This document shows positions 1-8,833 of a stretch of 64,000 nt of DNA, piece after piece. This stretch comes from JAHEYG01 sp040403535 (GTDB lineage: Bacteria; Bacteroidota; Bacteroidia; B-17B0; Aurantibacillaceae), in the NCBI GenBank assembly GCA_040403535.1, contig JBBAKL010000005.1, forward strand, positions 38,552 through 102,551, given 5' to 3'. Below the pieces are notes generated by a model that was not told where the DNA came from, ran no database searches, and worked only from the letters and a program-made list of their open reading frames with translations. The position numbers were made by a program, and so were the translations under genes. How positions within the stretch are numbered: position 1 is the stretch's first letter; each line of letters starts with the position of its first letter.

Positions 1-10
1 AAAAAGCAAG

Positions 11-730
11 TTAAATTTTGGTTGATGCTGCTATAGAGCTAAACAATAAACGTTTGGCAATTGGTAAAAAGGTTTCCTCTTCAGGCAAATCGGTTTTAGC
101 CTTAAATACATAAACAGCAGGATTAGGTAAATATGGGTTTTGATAAATTATTTCCTGTTTTATTTTATCGAGAGGCATTGCCAATGAAGTAGTGAATGAA
201 GAAAAATAATTGGCATGTAGACCCATTGCCGTTTCGTTCATGTAGGATATTGGCGAAAGATTAAATGAATAAGCCTTTATTAATTTATTGGTATGGTACT
301 GCAAAAGAAAATATCCCTCATTTTTATTAATCGGCAAAATACCCAGGTGTTCAACACAAATTTGTTTCTCTACGTAATCATAAACCGTCTTACCCTCCAT
401 AATTTCTATTGCCATCAGCGGTATGCCAAATTCAATCACTTGTTTTATTTCGCGCAACCACTCTTCTTCCCCTTCCGGTTTATAATTAACAGTGAGCTGA
501 TTAAGATCAATATGATCAATTTGCTTTTTAAAATTAGACTGAAGGCGTTCCTCAGTATCCTTTAACTCACGCAGGTACTTAAAATGTGCAATTAGCTCAT
601 TAAAATCGGGATATAATTTCTTTTCCTTAAAATGCCTGTGCACTTTTTGCAGATAGGCTAACAGAATGTATTTTTTATACTCAAAATCAATTAAGCCTTC
701 AGTTAACCAGTTTTTTGATAGCGTTTCCAT
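11..730 (-). CDS. Hypothetical protein, 239 aa
   Basis: I do not recognise the family. The product is soluble in appearance: no signal peptide, no membrane segment, and a charged, largely helical N-terminal half (about residues 1-80) rich in Lys, Glu and Leu. The ATG at 730 is followed by a normal-looking N-terminus (METLSKNW). It is transcribed away from the OmpA lipoprotein gene, with about 140 bp between them. The 3' end lies only 10 bp from the window edge, so downstream neighbours are unknown. No function is proposed. Confidence 0.7.
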   Translation of the reverse strand: METLSKNWLTEGLIDFEYKKYILLAYLQKVHRHFKEKKLYPDFNELIAHFKYLRELKDTEERLQSNFKKQIDHIDLNQLTVNYKPEGEEEWLREIKQVIEFGIPLMAIEIMEGKTVYDYVEKQICVEHLGILPINKNEGYFLLQYHTNKLIKAYSFNLSPISYMNETAMGLHANYFSSFTTSLAMPLDKIKQEIIYQNPYLPNPAVYVFKAKTDLPEEETFLPIAKRLLFSSIAASTKI

Positions 731-852
731 AAGCTTTTTTAAAATTATACGTGGAAACAGAACCTGATGTTGCCTTAATGTTGTTAAAAATTGTCACTAA
801 TCCATTGTTAAAAAGTACTTCATTTAAGATAGAAGGCTATTTAAGCATATGC

Positions 853-860
853 TAATTTTG
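853..860 (+). promoter_or_regulatory. Bacteroidota -7 promoter element
   Basis: TAATTTTG matches the Bacteroidota sigma-A -7 consensus TAnnTTTG. It sits 10 bp upstream of the ATG of the OmpA lipoprotein gene. Confidence 0.55.
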
Positions 861-870
861 AGTAATATTT

Positions 871-1875
871 ATGAAAATGAAACAGATTATAATTTTATCC
901 ATGGTTTTAGGCTTAGCCTCGTGTGTGCCTCAGCGATTGATGGAAGAAACAAAAGCTAAACAGCAGGAATGTGAAAAAGAATTGGCCGCAATCAAAAAAT
1001 CTGCCCAGGAAAACGAAACAAAGGTGGCCGAATTAACTGAGCAAGCTGAAAAAAACGAAAAGATAACAACAGGACTAAAACGCGATACGTCCATTATCGG
1101 TTCCAACTACCGAAATCTTACTTCTAAGTACGATAAATTAAACATCTTAAACGAGCAGCTTTTAGATCGCTTAAATAAATTGATGGCAGGTGCGGAAAAA
1201 GATAATGCAAAACTAAGTTCCGACTTACAGATAACCCAGGAACAATTATTAAAAAAACAAGACGAATTAAAAGCTCTTGAATTAAAACTTAATAAGCAAC
1301 AACAGGAATTAGATGCACTGGCTGTAGAATTAAAAAAACGCGAAGCTCGAGTTTCTGAACTGGAAGAAATATTAAAGAATAAGGACAAAGCAGCAAATGA
1401 ACTCAAGAAAAAATTAAGCGACGCTTTATATAATTTTGAGAACAAAGGTTTAACTATTACTCAGAAAAACGGAAAAGTTTACGTAAGCATGGACGAAAGC
1501 TTATTATTTGCCAGTGGCAAAACCAATGTTGAACCAAAAGGAATTGAAGCTTTAAAAAATGTTGCAAAAGTGTTAGAGCAAAATCTGGATATTAATGTTC
1601 TTGTAGAGGGACATACCGACGATGTTCCTATGAAAGGCGCAGGGGAAATAAAAGACAACTGGGATTTAAGTGTAATGAGAGCTACCTCTGTAACTAAAAT
1701 TATGCTTAACAGCGCTAAAATTGAAGCAAGCCGCATTACAGCAGCAGGGCGTGGTGAGTTTTTCCCTCTAGATCCGGCAAAAACTGCAGAAGCCCGGAAG
1801 AAAAACCGTCGTACTGAAATTATTTTAACCCCGAAATTGGATGAATTATTAAAGGTTTTGGGTAATAACAACTAA
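871..1875 (+). CDS. OmpA-family outer-membrane lipoprotein with coiled coil
   Basis: Anchors the outer membrane to peptidoglycan (inferred from family). The N-terminus is a lipoprotein signal (MKMKQIIILSMVLGLASC) with lipobox LASC, Cys18 being the likely lipidated residue. Residues about 25-190 are a long coiled coil rich in Lys, Glu and Gln. The C-terminal OmpA-like peptidoglycan-binding domain shows VEGHTDDVPM, NWDLSVMRA and the KNRRTEIIL signature. At 334 aa it is typical for coiled-coil OmpA lipoproteins of Bacteroidota. It is monocistronic, with its own promoter and a strong terminator directly downstream. Confidence 0.9.
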   Translation: MKMKQIIILSMVLGLASCVPQRLMEETKAKQQECEKELAAIKKSAQENETKVAELTEQAEKNEKITTGLKRDTSIIGSNYRNLTSKYDKLNILNEQLLDRLNKLMAGAEKDNAKLSSDLQITQEQLLKKQDELKALELKLNKQQQELDALAVELKKREARVSELEEILKNKDKAANELKKKLSDALYNFENKGLTITQKNGKVYVSMDESLLFASGKTNVEPKGIEALKNVAKVLEQNLDINVLVEGHTDDVPMKGAGEIKDNWDLSVMRATSVTKIMLNSAKIEASRITAAGRGEFFPLDPAKTAEARKKNRRTEIILTPKLDELLKVLGNNN

Positions 1876-1899
1876 TTCGCAATTTTTTACTTCTTTCCT

Positions 1900-1929
1900 A
1901 TAAAAGTCTGCCCAAGGGCAGACTTTTAT
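1900..1929 (+). terminator. Intrinsic terminator after OmpA lipoprotein gene
   Basis: A perfect inverted repeat (TAAAAGTCTGCCC, AA loop, GGGCAGACTTTTA) begins 24 bp after the stop codon. The A/T-rich base of the stem allows it to act in both directions. Confidence 0.85.
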
Positions 1930-2078
1930 GTTATATTACTGTATTTCAAATGTTTGTGGTTATTTAAACAATAATTAAACAACAGTTAATACACATATTG
2001 AGCGCTTTTTTACATAAAAATTATACTTTTAAACCAATTCAAAAAAACGCCTAATAGTGTATTAATCAATATATTTTA

Positions 2079-2086
2079 TACTTTTG
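2079..2086 (+). promoter_or_regulatory. Bacteroidota -7 promoter element
   Basis: TACTTTTG matches TAnnTTTG and lies 19 bp upstream of the ATG at 2106. A similar TATACTTTTA lies about 55 bp further upstream and could be a second start point. Confidence 0.5.
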
Positions 2087-2105
2087 AACAAGTTATTAAC
2101 AAAAC

Positions 2106-2660
2106 ATGAGAAAATTAACCGCGGCAGAATTTGAACAATTACCAATCAAAGGTAAGGGAAGAAGTTCACAGGTATTTAACTCTATTATCAACCTGAAAGA
2201 AGGCGAAGCACTCCTTATTGAACGCAAAGACTGGACTCGCAAAGCAGGTCCTAGCACATTAGTGCGTTATATTGAGAAAAAACACCACATGCGCCTGTTC
2301 TGCGCAGCGCTTGATGGTGGTAAAGGCTGGGCTGTAAAACGCATTTCAGACACACCGTTTAAAGAAATAACAAAGCAAAAAGTAAATCCGGTCGTTACAG
2401 AGGTAAAAGTGCAGGAATCTTCACAAGATCATTTGCAATTAAAGTCTGAATTAATTCTGTTTTACCTAAGCAGAATTGCAGAACATAAAATAGAGCGAAT
2501 AGAAGACACTATGAAAGCTACTGTTATGCGCTTTTGGAAAGAAGACAAGAACCTAATTCAGAAATTTCTTAATGAAATTATTTTGAGTCTAAAGGAACAA
2601 GGTCATATCGTTATTGAAAACGATAAAACCTATATTCCATTACGCAAATCTAAAATATAA
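2106..2660 (+). CDS. Hypothetical protein, 184 aa
   Basis: Family not recognised. The product is basic and soluble, with no signal peptide. The N-terminal part (about 1-90) has the look of a small DNA- or RNA-associated domain (IERKDWTRKAGPSTLVRYIEK). A Lys/Val-rich linker leads to a C-terminal segment (about 115-180) that could be a winged-helix-like fold; this is a guess from hydrophobic pattern only. It has its own promoter element. The stop codon abuts the stop of the convergent PorE-like gene with no spacer. Confidence 0.7.
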   Translation: MRKLTAAEFEQLPIKGKGRSSQVFNSIINLKEGEALLIERKDWTRKAGPSTLVRYIEKKHHMRLFCAALDGGKGWAVKRISDTPFKEITKQKVNPVVTEVKVQESSQDHLQLKSELILFYLSRIAEHKIERIEDTMKATVMRFWKEDKNLIQKFLNEIILSLKEQGHIVIENDKTYIPLRKSKI

Positions 2661-4715
2661 TTACTTACTCAAAATTTTGAATTCGGTACGACGGTTGTTT
2701 TGTCTTCCCTCGTCTGTATCATTAGTGTCAATTGGCTTTGTTTCTCCGTAACCTTTAGCCGTTAAACGATCCGCCGGAATTCCTTTGCTAATCAAATAAC
2801 TTACTACAGATTGGGAACGGCTATCCGACAATTTCATATTATATTCATCCGAACCTTTGCTGTCGGTATGGGACCCCAACTCAATTTTTAAAGTTGTGTT
2901 TTCATTCAGTAATTTAATCAAGCGATCCAATTCGTTAGCCGATTCCGGACGAATGGTTGCTTTATCAAAATCAAAGAAAATATTTCTTAATACTATTACG
3001 CTTCCTACTTCCACTTTCTTCAACGCCACATCTTTGGTAATTTCAATGTAATCTGCGTTGATGTCTACAATAAAGTTTTCGGAGTGGAATAAATAACCTT
3101 CTTTTCTTACGGCAATACCATAGTTTTTACCTGCAGGCAAAGTAACCAGATAACGACCACTTAAACTGTTCGACTTAAACGTAGCCAACACCTGGTTTTT
3201 TTCATTGTCAATCAAATCAATGTTAGCTTCTAATACCTGAGCTGTTTTTGCATCTGTAATAACCCCTTTCAACATGGCCATTTTCGGGCCTTTTGCTTCT
3301 ACCGCTCCCTCTGTCTTTAAATTAGAAATAGGAGCTGCTGCCATGGCCAGTAATTGATCTTCGTTGTTTAACAATGGCTGCTTTTCAGGACCCAAAATAG
3401 TTATTCGGTAAATGTCTTGTCCGCCAAACCCTTTCTGACTTGCACTTGCGTAGTACGCATGTCGGCCGTTAGCCGACAACACAAAAAACACATCGTTATC
3501 AGGCGTGTTAATAGGAATACCAACATTCACCGGCTTTGTCCACTGACCATTTTCCAGTGTTGTTTTAAACACATCGTAACCACCTATTCCGCCGTGTCCA
3601 CGTGAAGAGAAATACATGGTTTTACCGTCAGGCATCATAAACACGCCATCTTCATCATATTCGGTATTTATAACATTTCCAATATTTACCGCTTTTTCAA
3701 ATTTACCTTTCTCATTAATTACCGAATAGTAAATGTCGTGTCCGCCTAAACCATCTTTACGATCACTCACGAAATACAAAGTTTTTCCATCAAACGAGAA
3801 AGACGCAGAAGCTTCGTGACCCGGAGAGTTAATCGCTTTACCTAAATGATCCGGTTTTGTCCAAACATTCCCTTCTAATTCGGATATAAATAAGTCGCCT
3901 CCACTTTTCGATCCGTTATAGGTAATTAACTTAGATCCGTCAGGAGATAAACAAATAGCGGCATCATGCAAATCAGTGTTAACAGGTAAACCTAAATTTT
4001 TTGCTGTGGTGTATTTTTTGCCCGACTTGGTACAGTACCAAATATCTTCAAAAGGTTCATTTAAAGCTTCATCAATTTTATCACCGCCAATTCCGCCTGG
4101 ACGACGGGAAGTAAACATTAATATACTTTCGTCAGCGGTAATAACAGGTGAATAATCGTTATAAGAAGTATTTACTTCGGCGCCTACGTTATCAATAAAC
4201 ACACGAATCGGAGATTTTGATAATTCTTTCCCGTTGCGGCACTCAAAAATACGTCGGTCAACCAGTTTAACTTCATCAGCCTGTTTTCCGGGATTTAAAG
4301 TTCCTTTATAAGCCTCATATTCCGTTATTGCCTTATCCCATTCTGATTTTAAATGATACACATTAGCAATGTAAAAACGAATTTTGATATCAACCGATGG
4401 GTCTAGCTGATTAGCCTTAATAATATATTCGTAAGCTTTACTGCGTTCAAAAGAATTCAAATAGCAAACACCTATTCTGAAATTTAAAAGCGCGTTATTG
4501 GGATTAAACGCCTGTGCTTTTAAAAAGTAAGGTAAGGCTGAGCGCGACATGTTTTCACCCATTTCCAAGATAGAGTTACCCTCTTTAAAATTGGCTACGG
4601 CTTCCCTTAATTCATCTTTTTTATCAGGAAAATTTTTCTTTTCAAATTCAACATTTTGTGCGGTGGAGAACAGCGGCATACATGCAACTGCCAACAGATA
4701 AAATAACTTCTTCAT
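2661..4715 (-). CDS. PorE-like TPR / PD40 propeller / CRD / OmpA protein
   Basis: Envelope protein with four domains in order: Sec signal peptide (cleavage near STAQ), TPR-like helices (about 35-150), WD40-like PD40 beta-propeller repeats (about 180-440, recurring LSPDG, FSFDG, FVLSANG strands), a carboxypeptidase-regulatory-like beta sandwich (about 480-560) and a C-terminal OmpA domain (LGSHTDSKGSDEYN, KGYGETKP, NNRRTEFKI). This is the domain order of PorE of the T9SS, but Bacteroidota carry several paralogues with the same order, so T9SS assignment is an inference. It follows the TPR gene with a 2-nt gap, so both are probably one operon. Confidence 0.8.
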   Translation of the reverse strand: MKKLFYLLAVACMPLFSTAQNVEFEKKNFPDKKDELREAVANFKEGNSILEMGENMSRSALPYFLKAQAFNPNNALLNFRIGVCYLNSFERSKAYEYIIKANQLDPSVDIKIRFYIANVYHLKSEWDKAITEYEAYKGTLNPGKQADEVKLVDRRIFECRNGKELSKSPIRVFIDNVGAEVNTSYNDYSPVITADESILMFTSRRPGGIGGDKIDEALNEPFEDIWYCTKSGKKYTTAKNLGLPVNTDLHDAAICLSPDGSKLITYNGSKSGGDLFISELEGNVWTKPDHLGKAINSPGHEASASFSFDGKTLYFVSDRKDGLGGHDIYYSVINEKGKFEKAVNIGNVINTEYDEDGVFMMPDGKTMYFSSRGHGGIGGYDVFKTTLENGQWTKPVNVGIPINTPDNDVFFVLSANGRHAYYASASQKGFGGQDIYRITILGPEKQPLLNNEDQLLAMAAAPISNLKTEGAVEAKGPKMAMLKGVITDAKTAQVLEANIDLIDNEKNQVLATFKSNSLSGRYLVTLPAGKNYGIAVRKEGYLFHSENFIVDINADYIEITKDVALKKVEVGSVIVLRNIFFDFDKATIRPESANELDRLIKLLNENTTLKIELGSHTDSKGSDEYNMKLSDSRSQSVVSYLISKGIPADRLTAKGYGETKPIDTNDTDEGRQNNRRTEFKILSK

Positions 4716-4717
4716 AA

Positions 4718-5767
4718 TTAATTACAATCAGAGTTAATAAAAGATTTTGCAGCAGACACTCCTAATTCCAATGCTTTTTTCCAGTCTTCACAACACCCTT
4801 CTTCTTCGCGTAACATTTGTTTGGCAATTCCGCGGTTATAATAAGCAGGACCATTTTTCGCGTTCAGCTGAATGGCCTTTGAGGCCATGTCTTTCGCGCG
4901 CTGATATTCTTTTTGTTTTATATAAACAGAAGCCAGGCCGTTATAAGCGGCCGAGCTGTTTGGGTCTTTGCGTAACGCTTCTTCAAAATCAGTTTTGGCA
5001 GCGGGGATATTTCCATTTTCAAGACGCGCCGCGCCACGATTGGTTAACGCGATTAAATACTTATCATTAACCTGAAGAGCTTTGCTGTACGCTTCAACCG
5101 CTTTAGCGAAATTTTTATTGTCGCGACAAGCCGAACCTAGATTATTATAGATAAACGCCTGATTTGGCTCAATAGAAATAGCTTTTTCATAATCCGAAAT
5201 AGCACCTGCATAATCCGCTAATGCGCGTTTCGCACTTCCTCTATCATTGTACGCATATGCATAATTTCCATTGGACAAAATGGCCTTATCGTAAGCAGCA
5301 ATAGCTGCTTTGTATTCGCCGGCTTCGTAGTTTAATAAACCTTTGTAATAATTTGCTTCAGCGTGCCCATCCTTTAAGCCAATGCATTTATTAAGCGCAA
5401 CCATTTGGGAATCCTTTTTGTTTTCCGCAAAAAATATTAAGCTCTTTGTAAAATAAGCATCCGGGTTTTGAGGGGTTAATTTAATTGCATTATTAATATC
5501 GGCGTAAGCCTCTGAATAACGCTTTACCTGAGTTAAAGCGATTGCCCGATTGTAAAGTGCTTTATCAAAAGTTGGCTTATTAGCGATACTTTTGGTAAAA
5601 AAGTCGATAGCCGTAACATAGTCGCTGCCTTTTAATTTTTCTATACCACTGTTATAATCGGCCTCCGCCTGTTGCTCGGGGGTAAGCTGCGAAGCTACTT
5701 TTACCGTATCCTGGGCATTTGAACAATACCCCACTACAGTTGTTATTAATAAAATAAGTTTTCTCAT
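4718..5767 (-). CDS. Secreted tetratricopeptide-repeat protein
   Basis: Scaffold protein with a signal peptide (MRKLILLITTVVGYCSNA) followed by about eight TPR units. The repeats are recognisable by recurring A-x-x-x-Y-x-x-R-G and DPNSSAAYNGLASVY-type helices. I chose the ATG at 5767 over an upstream in-frame ATG at 5785 because it gives a clean signal peptide. Its stop lies 2 nt before the PorE-like gene, suggesting co-transcription and possibly a shared complex. It is divergent from the YdcF-like lipoprotein gene, with a 71-bp intergenic region. Confidence 0.85.
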   Translation of the reverse strand: MRKLILLITTVVGYCSNAQDTVKVASQLTPEQQAEADYNSGIEKLKGSDYVTAIDFFTKSIANKPTFDKALYNRAIALTQVKRYSEAYADINNAIKLTPQNPDAYFTKSLIFFAENKKDSQMVALNKCIGLKDGHAEANYYKGLLNYEAGEYKAAIAAYDKAILSNGNYAYAYNDRGSAKRALADYAGAISDYEKAISIEPNQAFIYNNLGSACRDNKNFAKAVEAYSKALQVNDKYLIALTNRGAARLENGNIPAAKTDFEEALRKDPNSSAAYNGLASVYIKQKEYQRAKDMASKAIQLNAKNGPAYYNRGIAKQMLREEEGCCEDWKKALELGVSAAKSFINSDCN

Positions 5768-5816
5768 AGTAACACAATTTAACAATGAGACTAAAATACA
5801 ATAATTATTTATTTAG

Positions 5817-5824
5817 TACCTTTA
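5817..5824 (+). promoter_or_regulatory. Probable -7 promoter element
   Basis: TACCTTTA is one base off TAnnTTTG and lies 14 bp upstream of the ATG at 5839 chosen for the YdcF-like lipoprotein. It supports that start over the in-frame ATG at 5785, which would be upstream of the promoter. Confidence 0.4.
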
Positions 5825-5838
5825 AAGTATCAAGGTTT

Positions 5839-6516
5839 ATGCACAAAAAACACCTTATAATCGTTTTAGGTTTAAGTATGTTTCTGAGCAGTTGCATTTT
5901 AATGACGCCATCTGCCGGAAGATTATACAAACAATCTCTAACAAAAACCCCACAATATGACGCTGTTATTGTGCCGGGTGTTCCTTTTAATGAACCTAAG
6001 ATGGATAATGTGATGCTCATGCGCATTACCTGGGCTGTTCATTTATATAAAAAGGGTCATACAAAAAATCTTATTATGAGTGGCTCTTCTGTATATACGC
6101 CATATGTTGAGGGAAAAATAATGAAGCTATATGCAATGGCACTTGGTGTTCCTGAAGAGAATATAATTGTAGAAGATAAAGCTGAACATAGTACTGAAAA
6201 CGTATGGTATGGCTATCATCTTGCGCGTGCAAAAGGTTATAATAAAATAGCATTAGCAACCGATCCGTTTCAAACAAAAATGTTATACCGCTTCGGCAAA
6301 AAGAGAACAAAAGGAATTGCATTTTTACCGGTAATCTTTGACACATTGCGTACACTGCCTCATATTACACCGGAAATTGATCACCAATCCGTTAAAATCA
6401 GCAATTTTACTCCATTACCTGAACGTGAAAGTTGGTGGAAACGATTTAAAGGAACGCGCGGTAAAAACATTGATTACACTAAAATTCCTTACTCAGAAGA
6501 TGTGGTAAACAACTAA
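5839..6516 (+). CDS. YdcF/SanA-like DUF218 lipoprotein
   Basis: DUF218-family proteins act at the envelope; the reaction is not established. The start at 5839 gives a lipoprotein signal MHKKHLIIVLGLSMFLSSC with a lipobox Cys. The DUF218 core is visible as DAVIVPGVPFN, LYKKGHTKNLIMSG, EGKIMKLYAMALGVP, VEDKAEHSTENVWY and IALATDPFQTKM, in the usual order. Its 3' end overlaps the 3' end of convergent feoB by 24 bp. Confidence 0.85.
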   Translation: MHKKHLIIVLGLSMFLSSCILMTPSAGRLYKQSLTKTPQYDAVIVPGVPFNEPKMDNVMLMRITWAVHLYKKGHTKNLIMSGSSVYTPYVEGKIMKLYAMALGVPEENIIVEDKAEHSTENVWYGYHLARAKGYNKIALATDPFQTKMLYRFGKKRTKGIAFLPVIFDTLRTLPHITPEIDHQSVKISNFTPLPERESWWKRFKGTRGKNIDYTKIPYSEDVVNN

Positions 6517-8550
6517 AGAAGCAAAGTAAGCCAATCCGCTCATGTAAACTAGCTGAGACGTCATCCATTTCCAGCTTTGCGTTTCGCGATACACAACTGC
6601 AAGTGTACTCATACATTGCATCGCAAATGCATAAAACACTAATAACGATAAACAAACTGCAGTATTATAAACCGGTTTTCCGGTATCGGCATTTTTCTCA
6701 CTGATAAGTTTTTCTCTGACTGAACTAATGTTTTCAGAATCGTTCGCGCTATAAATCGTTGCCATAGTACCAACAAACACTTCGCGAGCCGCAAACGATG
6801 TTATTAATGCAATTCCTATTTTCCAGTCGAATCCTAATGGTTTTATCACAGGTTCTATTTTCTTGCCCAAAATCCCCGCATAAGACGCCTCCAGTTTTTG
6901 TGATTCCATTTTTTTAATCAGATCTTTCTTTGCTTCTTCGCCGTCTACGTTTGTCATTTGCTGAGCAAAATTTTCCTCCACTTTCCCAAAGGTGTCCGAC
7001 GGACCATGTGAACTTAAAAACCAAAGTATAACAGATACGGCTAAAATTATTTTACCGGCTTCCCATAAAAACACTTTTACCTTATTAACCACAATAATTC
7101 CAATGCTTTTCCATTGAGGTAAACGATAAACCGGCAACTCCATTACAAAATAACTTTTCTCTTTGCTCTTCACAATGTATTTCATCGCCAATGCCGTTAA
7201 CATAGTGGCAGCAAATCCTAAAACATATAATCCAAATAAGGTTAATCCCTTTAAATTTAAAATTCCTAATACGGCATCGTCAGGAATAAGTAAAGAGATT
7301 AAAAGAGTATAAACAGGCAGACGTGCCGAGCAACTCATTAACGGAATAATAAAAATTGTAATTAAACGCTCTTTCATGTTGCTGATGGTACGTGAACCTA
7401 GTATAGAAGGCACCGCACACGCCACGCCACTTACAATTGGTATAACGGATTTTCCATTCAAACCAAAGCGACGGAAAACCTTGTCCATAATAAAACTTAC
7501 GCGCGCCATATAACCCGAATCTTCGAGCAACCCAATAAAGAAAAAAAGCAAAGCTATCTGTGGTACAAAAATGATTACCCCGCTTAATCCTGCTAACACA
7601 CCATTCACCAACAAATCCGAAACCTCTCCCTGAGGTAAAGTATCCGATGTTTTTTGCATCAGAAACGAAAAAAACGTTTCTATCCAGTCCATTGGGTATT
7701 CAGCCAGAAAAAAGATGAACTGAAATACCGAAAATAAAACAAACAGCAAAGTCAAATACCCAAATACAGGATGGGTAACATATTTATCGATTGTAAAAGA
7801 TAATTTGCGCGTGCCTTCCAAAGGTGATTTTACCGTACGCGCAAAAATATAATTGATGGTCTTAAATCGATAAAATGTATCTTTTTCCTCAAACTGATTC
7901 AGCTTGTTTTTTAAATCAATATCTGCATCAAACTGAGCTGTTACAATGTCTTTATAATTTTTCAGGTCTTGCTTTAAGGTCTCAATTCGTGCGCTCTCGA
8001 TAAATGTATTTGTTGATTCTTTAGCCTCAAGTATTTTGGATTTTAACTCATCTATTCCTTCGCCGCTTCGCGAATTCACCATTACCACTTTTACTCCCAA
8101 CAAACGACTGATTTCATCAGCATCAATTTTCAAGCCCAGCTTTTGAGCTTCATCGATCATATTCAACACCAGTACCACCGGAATTTTTAAATCAATTACC
8201 TGCGTAGCTAATAATAAATGCCGTTTAAGTGTTGATGCATCTGTTACAACAACAGCAACGTCAGGCGGCGCAGAATGAAATCCGATTAATTCTTTGCAAG
8301 CAACCTCTTCATCAAGCGATTTTGGAAACAAGCTGTAAGTGCCCGGCAAATCGGTTATTTGTAATTTCACCTCATTATCTGCGCGTTTTGTTTTCGTAAA
8401 CCCAACATGTTTATCTACGGTTACTCCGGGGTAATTTCCGGTTTTTTGATTTAATCCGGTAAGTGTATTAAATAATGTTGTTTTACCGGAATTCGGATTT
8501 CCAAGAAGCGCAACAGATATTGTTTTTATTTGTGAATTTCCAGAGGACAT
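6493..8550 (-). CDS. feoB: Ferrous iron transporter FeoB
   Basis: Inner-membrane Fe(II) uptake GTPase. The N-terminal G domain shows G1 GNPNSGKTT, the NYPGVTVD switch region, G3 DLPGTYSL and G4 NMIDEA. It is followed by a helical linker and a C-terminal membrane domain with the paired Gate motifs (VPSILGSRTISNMKERL). At 685 aa it is full length. The feoA gene lies immediately upstream with a 1-nt gap, the classical feoAB arrangement. Confidence 0.96.
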   Translation of the reverse strand: MSSGNSQIKTISVALLGNPNSGKTTLFNTLTGLNQKTGNYPGVTVDKHVGFTKTKRADNEVKLQITDLPGTYSLFPKSLDEEVACKELIGFHSAPPDVAVVVTDASTLKRHLLLATQVIDLKIPVVLVLNMIDEAQKLGLKIDADEISRLLGVKVVMVNSRSGEGIDELKSKILEAKESTNTFIESARIETLKQDLKNYKDIVTAQFDADIDLKNKLNQFEEKDTFYRFKTINYIFARTVKSPLEGTRKLSFTIDKYVTHPVFGYLTLLFVLFSVFQFIFFLAEYPMDWIETFFSFLMQKTSDTLPQGEVSDLLVNGVLAGLSGVIIFVPQIALLFFFIGLLEDSGYMARVSFIMDKVFRRFGLNGKSVIPIVSGVACAVPSILGSRTISNMKERLITIFIIPLMSCSARLPVYTLLISLLIPDDAVLGILNLKGLTLFGLYVLGFAATMLTALAMKYIVKSKEKSYFVMELPVYRLPQWKSIGIIVVNKVKVFLWEAGKIILAVSVILWFLSSHGPSDTFGKVEENFAQQMTNVDGEEAKKDLIKKMESQKLEASYAGILGKKIEPVIKPLGFDWKIGIALITSFAAREVFVGTMATIYSANDSENISSVREKLISEKNADTGKPVYNTAVCLSLLVFYAFAMQCMSTLAVVYRETQSWKWMTSQLVYMSGLAYFASLVVYHIF

Positions 8551-8551
8551 A

Positions 8552-8773
8552 TTAATCTTCCAACATTACAGCAGAAGCCTCCTGTTTGCGCATGCTTAAT
8601 TCGTAACCAGAAACCTCAATAGCAATTGGGTCTCCTAAAGGAGCAATTTTAGTAAGTTTAATTTTCTCGCCGGGTAAGCAACCCATTTCAATTAATTTTA
8701 ATGCTAAATCGCGCTGTGTAAATTCTTTAATTACACCGTATTCACCCGGCTTTAACTGATCGAGGGTTTTCAT
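8552..8773 (-). CDS. feoA: FeoA SH3-like iron transport protein
   Basis: Small cytoplasmic partner of FeoB. The 73-aa product from the ATG at 8773 has the SH3-like FeoA fold signature: LKPGEYGVIKEF, LIEMGCLPGEKIKL, GDPIAIEVSGYELSMRK. A longer in-frame ATG at 8818 would add 15 residues without family support, so I prefer 8773. It ends 1 nt before feoB. Confidence 0.93.
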   Translation of the reverse strand: MKTLDQLKPGEYGVIKEFTQRDLALKLIEMGCLPGEKIKLTKIAPLGDPIAIEVSGYELSMRKQEASAVMLED

Positions 8774-8833
8774 AGTAAGCAAATTTACTAAATAGCCCTG
8801 CCAATTTATATACCTCAAATGAGGTATAAAGCC

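Noticed and set aside
1479..1871. Long antisense ORF opposite the OmpA lipoprotein
   Set aside because: A shadow frame over a gene with clear domains; Ser/Phe/Leu-rich and without its own start signals.
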